Below, piece after piece: positions 60,301 to 64,000 of a DNA stretch of 64,000 nt; the first letter of the stretch is position 1; each line of letters starts with the position of its first letter. The notes beneath the pieces were generated by a model. The model saw only the letters and a program-made list of their open reading frames with translations, ran no database searches and was not told the DNA's origin. This DNA comes from an uncultured Saprospiraceae bacterium (GTDB taxonomy: Bacteria; Bacteroidota; Bacteroidia; Chitinophagales; Saprospiraceae): positions 1 to 64,000 of the forward strand of contig CAKZVK010000024.1 in assembly GCA_937921825.1 (NCBI GenBank), in the 5' to 3' direction. Position numbers and translations under genes: made by a program.

Positions 60301-61592
60301 ATGGTTGTGGTAACAGAGATTTCTGCTTAGTTAACTTGAGATTGACTGATAACAACAATGCTTGTGGAATACCTACTACAGGTAGTACAATAGCAGGTGT
60401 GGTTCAGACAGAAGAAGGAGAGACAGTAGAAGATGTTGAAGTTATGAATGAGCAGATGCCTAACACATCTATGCTTATGGAAATGACTGACGATATCGGT
60501 CACTTCATGTTCGCAGGAAATGACAGAGGTGAAGATTATGAGATATCTGCAAGTAAGAACAATGATTACTTGAATGGTGTAAGTACAATTGACCTTGTTA
60601 AGATTCAGAGACATATTTTAGGTCTTGAATTACTTGACAGTCCTTACAAGATGATTGCAGCTGACGTTAATAGCGATGGTGCAGTAGACGGTAGAGACCT
60701 TGTAGAGCTTAGAAAACTAATCTTAGGAATCTATACTGAGTTACCTCAGAATGGTAGCTGGAGATTTGTAGATGCTACTCAGACATTGGATATCAATAAT
60801 CCATGGAACTTCAATGAGAAGATAGAAGTTAAAGATCTTTCTTCTAATATGATGACTGAGGACTTTGTAGGTGTGAAAGTGGGTGATGTTAACAATAGTG
60901 CTATTGCTAACTTAGCTACAGGAACTACTGAGATGAAGTCTGGTAATGTAATCAACATTGATTTCGCTGATGTACAAGTTGAAGCTGGTCAAGAAGTTGA
61001 GGTTCAAGTAAATGCAAATGTTACTGATCTTTACGGATACCAATTCACAATGTCAACTCCAGGATTACAGCTTGTAAATGTTACAGCTGGTGATCTAGAT
61101 GTAACAGAAGCGAACTTTGGAGTATTCAATAATGTTTTAACTACAAGTTGGAATTCTACAACTGGTGTTAATACTACTGATAACTTATTCACTATGACGT
61201 TCAAGTCAAATGTTTCAGGAAGTCTTTCTGAGATACTAGGATTGAACAGTAGCATAACTTCTGCTGAAGCTTATGTAGGATCTAACTTAGAAATCGTAGA
61301 CATCGCATTAAACAATGCAAATGGTACGTCTGAGTTCGCTCTACATCAGAATGAGCCGAATCCATTCAGAACAACAACTGAAATAGGATTCGTAATGCCA
61401 GAGACAGCTGATGCTACAATGACTGTATATGATGTGACTGGAAAAGTTATTACTGTTATTAACGGTAATTACACTAAAGGTTACAACACTATAGAATTGA
61501 GTAAATCTGATTTAGGAGCTAGTGGTGTTCTTTACTATCAATTAGATAGTGGTGACTTCACTGCAACTAAGAAGATGATTATAATCGAATAG
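54354..61592 (+). CDS. Giant (2412 aa) HYR-rich secreted protein with P-domain-like inserts, dockerin-like region, cohesin-like module and T9SS type A sorting domain
   Basis: Multiple HYR motifs; ATLTSPSGTTVALWGG...GGVWTLEIVDNFAFGQGG (P-domain-like); YLNGVSTIDLVKIQRHILGLELLDSPYKMIAADVNSDGAVDGRDLVELRKLILGIY; C-terminal LHQNEPNPFRTTTEIGFVMPETADATMTVYDVTGK. Confidence 0.88.
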   Translation: MKKIINLLTQSLAVLSLVLVSMSLGYGQCSPGQINVDVSYTAGGFNGENGWLLWNATAGTPTGPMASAAAGCDPNATVVYSGDGGMNPVAGTTSICVADGSSVELYLFETFGDGWCAPACIDVSVNEDGSNNGCDPLSVAAFTSCPGGPNALFSGATPENMGTPAGGVLAASFTVTGSGCAPPSCSIECPDDIVLSTDPGVCSAFVELPEPVLTGDCVASPVAFVEVGGDLGLPTYNATGLDVSTFTLNVPVDPAVCASCLSTVPSLPMEICLTADWGGATAFESSTVTVSSPSGSVTGVLGLGGVGDCNEDCITIDVPTSWLCGPGGTSVPITIELGADADVDNICGGDDPLLVSFAMPTDCDFYDIQGAIAGGNYPLGETCITYLATGSGSAIPTEQCSFKITVEDNEAPVFTCPVDQTVNLQGGECCQLIDYAVNATDNCGLKAFGLEPSVTTFDGCDPSAAGGSTFDMIYFDIQNNGSNTVFLETINIPVWAGLGSGTFAWEVYITPGTSVGNETNSGAWTLAGSLPEAVYSGGDVASVPITGGFSSTACGDDGLAIGPGESLGIAAGFPIQYTGSFGIEYVFGACTPPTNADGLTLISNGATTNAFAGTLLAPRGFVGNFDYSVQPANGSGSFELVSGLPSGSEFPIGTTQQCFRAEDCSGNMSECKFSVTVNEIPESTRVTSLTCNDNINVSIDENCEVFINADMFLEGTNYGCYFNCYEVYIKDERGVIISSTCSDPEKGELFPDKDRNPVDVNGCKVQLPCGEYTYEVYDACNDNLCWGTFTVEDKIAPMLQCPSSFTVNCTESTEPRATVIGVNANTPDPSPMQWSATGNGASLDYDFGPVDPECIITDVNIQIVLDHGWVPDTEATLTSPSGTTVALWGGTAGVAPCFNPNNDNVNVIFDDESGNAFACHSPAGGPDPNVTPPADCLGVAYDYAALGGSVGFGAMNSQAGDLSMFNGENCGGVWTLEIVDNFAFGQGGCLNETTLFVEGDGPGVPLLAGTLPTITDCEDNSRNQTFVYDASCGKETVRYTDNVSGSGCDGMQILRTWVATDDKGNSGECVQTITVESIGIDTEGTDWFWPDTDVPTIACLDGSSINPDGDSGIQLTCGADASPEGIMKYYLAEYQACVPPPSPDAADYPIYRANLKRFARSKAFPYAVTNEGCESDTYPEETAVIFMENTCNIIFSYNDHVLPACGSDCSGNEKIIREWTALDWCDASTITHTQIIHSKDNNGPQVDLLAAFGVQSTNEMTVSADPWGCQATFTIPAPEHLLDDCSDDITYTVSGPANLSFSNGAWQVSGAPRGVHTYTYTAVDCCGNEGTATLTVTVVDNTPPIPVVIRDVVVGMTYAPSNPEGGSAKVFVDQIDNGSHDGDCGRVKTYIRRMDGENCGNPGNNTFANFNDLPNNVQTPINHDRNDPDGGQFVKFCCADLLNDSFDGGDLDGDGINDYVIIPVEIAVWDDADGDGWPGSSLGDRLSVTWANVRLEAKVAPILTCPPDATIECDQDENSMLVIQSFLGGTATAVSNCGTLDVEYTDECDEDFNKACHHGIVIRTYTIPGTQMTCEQEITINEPGVGTTEYFSGSYYLTDANGDYILQNNGRPIENDNVTFPYEGDAVDVENDDFDDFSEVELDCVDGMLEDEPTWVAEGCGLIGWSLESDTIYLEGDACVKVINKYCVIDWCQYDPSLPGRVPTNGDMKGNEENPGKWCWTVIGKLRDEVAPSVTATDAEFPAQPGGGGSGGFPTSLNCVGTAQMSAVSNDDASDCPSDWIKWVVYVDSYDDGTPNWEWSSFIAPDDGNQIPCWTDTNGNGIPDVRVGSGTCNFDNADSNGTAPGETFTINIPETYPADCDGSTRHKVSWTAFDGCGNISSTTSYFTITDQKAPTPYCVNLSTALMDIPVGGSPEDAMVELWAIDFDRGSFDNCTDDENLLFTFTDDASTVIPEFRSAAMTFTCEDLAGGNPALLTLPIYVWDGCGNRDFCLVNLRLTDNNNACGIPTTGSTIAGVVQTEEGETVEDVEVMNEQMPNTSMLMEMTDDIGHFMFAGNDRGEDYEISASKNNDYLNGVSTIDLVKIQRHILGLELLDSPYKMIAADVNSDGAVDGRDLVELRKLILGIYTELPQNGSWRFVDATQTLDINNPWNFNEKIEVKDLSSNMMTEDFVGVKVGDVNNSAIANLATGTTEMKSGNVINIDFADVQVEAGQEVEVQVNANVTDLYGYQFTMSTPGLQLVNVTAGDLDVTEANFGVFNNVLTTSWNSTTGVNTTDNLFTMTFKSNVSGSLSEILGLNSSITSAEAYVGSNLEIVDIALNNANGTSEFALHQNEPNPFRTTTEIGFVMPETADATMTVYDVTGKVITVINGNYTKGYNTIELSKSDLGASGVLYYQLDSGDFTATKKMIIIE

Positions 61593-61618
61593 TACTAGAA
61601 TAAAATCGGTTTTTGGGA

Positions 61619-61653
61619 TGGCCTCTCTCCACTTGTGGAGGGGGGCTTTTTTT
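61619..61653. terminator. Strong rho-independent terminator
   Basis: ggcctctctccac-tt-gtggaggggggc followed by ttttttt. Confidence 0.85.
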
Positions 61654-61737
61654 ATTTACATATGATGAACTAAATATTAAAATATTTATATGTGATAAAT
61701 ACTACTAATATGTTACAACTACATATTATAAAAAATC

Positions 61738-61745
61738 TACATTTG
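61738..61745 (+). promoter_or_regulatory. Candidate TAnnTTTG promoter box for the 61881 gene
   Basis: tacatttg about 135 nt before ATG 61881, downstream of a strong terminator. Confidence 0.4.
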
Positions 61746-61880
61746 TTAAGTCTTAGCATCTCTCTCAGGATGATGAGACCCTTTTCAACAACCTAGGAAT
61801 ACTAATAGATCCGTATTAAAGTAAACTGATTTTTATCTGGGTGGCAGAATGTCACTACCCCAAACAGTAAAAAATTTAAA

Positions 61881-64000
61881 ATGGATCTCATGAAGTATTT
61901 GAATCTCTGCCAAGAGAAAAGTGTAGAATTGTGTCTGATTATAGCGGTTATGCTTATAACTGCGGTCTCAGGATACAGTCAGTGTTCTCTTTCCTGCAAC
62001 GGTACCACACAGGTATCCCTTAGTTCCACATGTAATGCTATAATTACACCTAACATGATACTCAGCGATAATGGTATCTCCTGCATGGGTGGTTCTTTAT
62101 CAGTTGTTGTATCGGATGATTATGGTCCAATGCCTGGAGGGAACGAAGTAACTTCTGAATACATGGGTCAGACTTTAACTGCAATGGTTATTGATGCAAC
62201 GAGTGGAAATTCTTGCTGGGGTAATATAATTATAGAAGATAAGCTAGGACCAGCGATTACTGACTGTCCTATGGGTTTCATCACTATGGATTGTCCAGAT
62301 ATGACAACATATTCTGGACCTACATTTACAGATAACTGTGATGGTGATCTGACAGCTGTGCTGCTAACAGAAGATATTACTACGCCTTGTGATCCAGGAA
62401 TAATAAAAGAAATAGTACAGACGTACTCTGCTGTAGATAATAAAGGAAACGTCGCCACTAATCAGTGTACTGTTAGATTAAGACTAAACAGATTCAGCTG
62501 TGATAGAGTAACTTATCCTGACAGTCTTTTGATTAGTGATAATACAGCCCTTAGTTGTGCAGTGGTATCAGATTATGATGCAAATGGCAATGGAAGAATA
62601 GACGAAGGTGAATTAACACCGGCAGAGTTTGGAGTTCCATTCTATACTTTAGAGCCTGAGCCAGGTGTATTTGATACTGTCTTGCTATATCCGTATCCAG
62701 ACATCTACTGTAATACAGTTGTAACTTTTGAAGACATAGTATTACCTAAGATTGGTTGTACACAAAAGATAATGAGAAGATGGTTAATTAATGAATGGCA
62801 CTGTGATGGTGAGAATTCATGTAATTATACTCAGTTAATAGAAATTACAGATAACGAGGGACCAGAAGTTACATGTCAGCCAACACTGGAACTTACGACA
62901 AATACTCTTATTGCTGCTCCGGGAGGTACTTATGGTGATTTCAATTGTGGCGCTGAGGTCAGCTTACCATTACCAGAAGGTACTGATAACTGTTCTGAAG
63001 ATATCAAGTACGACGTTACATACCCAACAGGTCATATCAATGATTACGATGGAGGCAAGATAACTTTACCGATGGGTACTAATGTGGTTTTGTTTACAGT
63101 TTATGACGATTGTTATAACTCATCTACTTGTCACATAGCACTTAATATAGTAGACAATACTCCGCCAATAGCTATTTGCGATCAGAATACGACTGTAAGT
63201 TTGACTTCTGGTGGAACTGCAACTGTAAGATCAGAATCATTTGATGATGGATCTTATGATGATTGTAAAATGCATTGCTCATTAGTAAGAAGAATGGATA
63301 ATGGTACATGCGTATGTCGAGTACCTGAGTTTTGCGACCTCACTTATTTAGGCAATAGAAATGGTTCTAATTATTACTTATCTAACTATAAGATAGCAGC
63401 ATCGATAGCTAAAAATAGAGCAACTTCATATGGAGGTGGTTTAGTAACATTTGAAGACGAGGATGAAGAATCTTGGTTGACAGGGGAAGTAAGGAAAAGA
63501 TGGAGTGACAGGTTCTGGATAGGAATAAAAAGACAGGGCGATGCTTTCTTGAATGAAGATCACACCGCACTAGAATATACTAATTGGGCTACTGATCAAC
63601 CATCATTAGGTATAGGTGAAGACTGTGTCATGGTTACTCCAAACAATCAATGGAACGATGCACCTTGTAGCAGTGAACAAAGATATGTACTCGAAATCGC
63701 AGAAGGATGCGGCTTCTCTAGTGGGGCTAAGTTCTGTTGTGAAGATGCAGGAGCTGAGCATATGGTAGTTCTAAGAGTGGTAGACTTTTATGGAAACTTC
63801 AATGATTGTATGGTCAGCTTGACTGTACAAGATAAGTCTGCACCAAGATTAACTTGCCCGAGCAATATGACCGTTGATTGTGATCACTTATATGATAGAA
63901 ATGATTTAGATAGTGCATTCGGAAGCTTAGAGATAGGAGAGAGCTGCGGCTCTAATATATTCCCATCTGTAGATATTGACTTTGACGAATGTGGCTCTGG
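61881..64000 (+). CDS. HYR-rich secreted protein with nested C-type lectin domain (partial, runs off the window)
   Basis: Open frame from ATG 61881 to the window end (not in the ORF track, no stop): MDLMKYLNLCQEKSVELCLIIAVMLITAVSGYSQCSLSCNG...FWIGIKRQGDAFLNEDHTALEYTNWATDQPSLGIGEDCVMVTPNNQWNDAPCSSEQRYVLEI. Confidence 0.88.
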   Translation, partial: MDLMKYLNLCQEKSVELCLIIAVMLITAVSGYSQCSLSCNGTTQVSLSSTCNAIITPNMILSDNGISCMGGSLSVVVSDDYGPMPGGNEVTSEYMGQTLTAMVIDATSGNSCWGNIIIEDKLGPAITDCPMGFITMDCPDMTTYSGPTFTDNCDGDLTAVLLTEDITTPCDPGIIKEIVQTYSAVDNKGNVATNQCTVRLRLNRFSCDRVTYPDSLLISDNTALSCAVVSDYDANGNGRIDEGELTPAEFGVPFYTLEPEPGVFDTVLLYPYPDIYCNTVVTFEDIVLPKIGCTQKIMRRWLINEWHCDGENSCNYTQLIEITDNEGPEVTCQPTLELTTNTLIAAPGGTYGDFNCGAEVSLPLPEGTDNCSEDIKYDVTYPTGHINDYDGGKITLPMGTNVVLFTVYDDCYNSSTCHIALNIVDNTPPIAICDQNTTVSLTSGGTATVRSESFDDGSYDDCKMHCSLVRRMDNGTCVCRVPEFCDLTYLGNRNGSNYYLSNYKIAASIAKNRATSYGGGLVTFEDEDEESWLTGEVRKRWSDRFWIGIKRQGDAFLNEDHTALEYTNWATDQPSLGIGEDCVMVTPNNQWNDAPCSSEQRYVLEIAEGCGFSSGAKFCCEDAGAEHMVVLRVVDFYGNFNDCMVSLTVQDKSAPRLTCPSNMTVDCDHLYDRNDLDSAFGSLEIGESCGSNIFPSVDIDFDECGS

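Noticed and set aside
41702-61592. Classical cellulosome
   Set aside because: No glycoside hydrolases or cellulose-binding modules were recognised; only cohesin/dockerin-like modules support an analogy
1-64000. tRNA, rRNA, CRISPR arrays, transposases, prophage or toxin-antitoxin genes
   Set aside because: None recognised on reading; the AbrB-like gene has no adjacent toxin. A tRNAscan/Infernal run would be needed to exclude small RNAs

Overview
This is a Bacteroidota-type chromosome window, probably Saprospiria-like judging by T9SS sorting domains, SprB-like repeats, PorP/SprF and candidate TAnnTTTG promoters. Positions 1-41600 are mostly ordinary: metabolism and transport genes (folB, tspO, nhaC-like, murI, ABC exporter, AI-2E transporter), peptidases, surface lipoproteins, an ECF sigma factor operon, a large SprA-reminiscent outer-membrane protein, a secreted heme peroxidase and a Tat-type glycosylasparaginase-like enzyme. 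The most interesting region is about 41.7-64 kb, a candidate type IX-secreted cohesin/dockerin surface assembly. It holds (i) a 1878-aa protein with seven tandem cohesin-like modules, about eight SprB-like repeats and a gliding-type (type B) C-terminal domain, directly followed by a PorP/SprF gene; (ii) two giant HYR-rich proteins (1617 and 2412 aa) with dockerin-like modules, a C-terminal cohesin-like module and type A T9SS sorting signals; (iii) a third HYR-rich paralog, truncated by the window end, with a C-type lectin domain nested inside a conserved Cys-rich module. In several of these proteins whole domains (CTLD, P-domain-like, others) appear inserted inside HYR/Ig-like modules. The left edge (about 260-710) carries a degenerate repeat/hairpin mosaic next to a 5'-truncated gene. 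No tRNA, rRNA, CRISPR, transposase or prophage genes were recognised. All calls come from reading the sequence without database searches.
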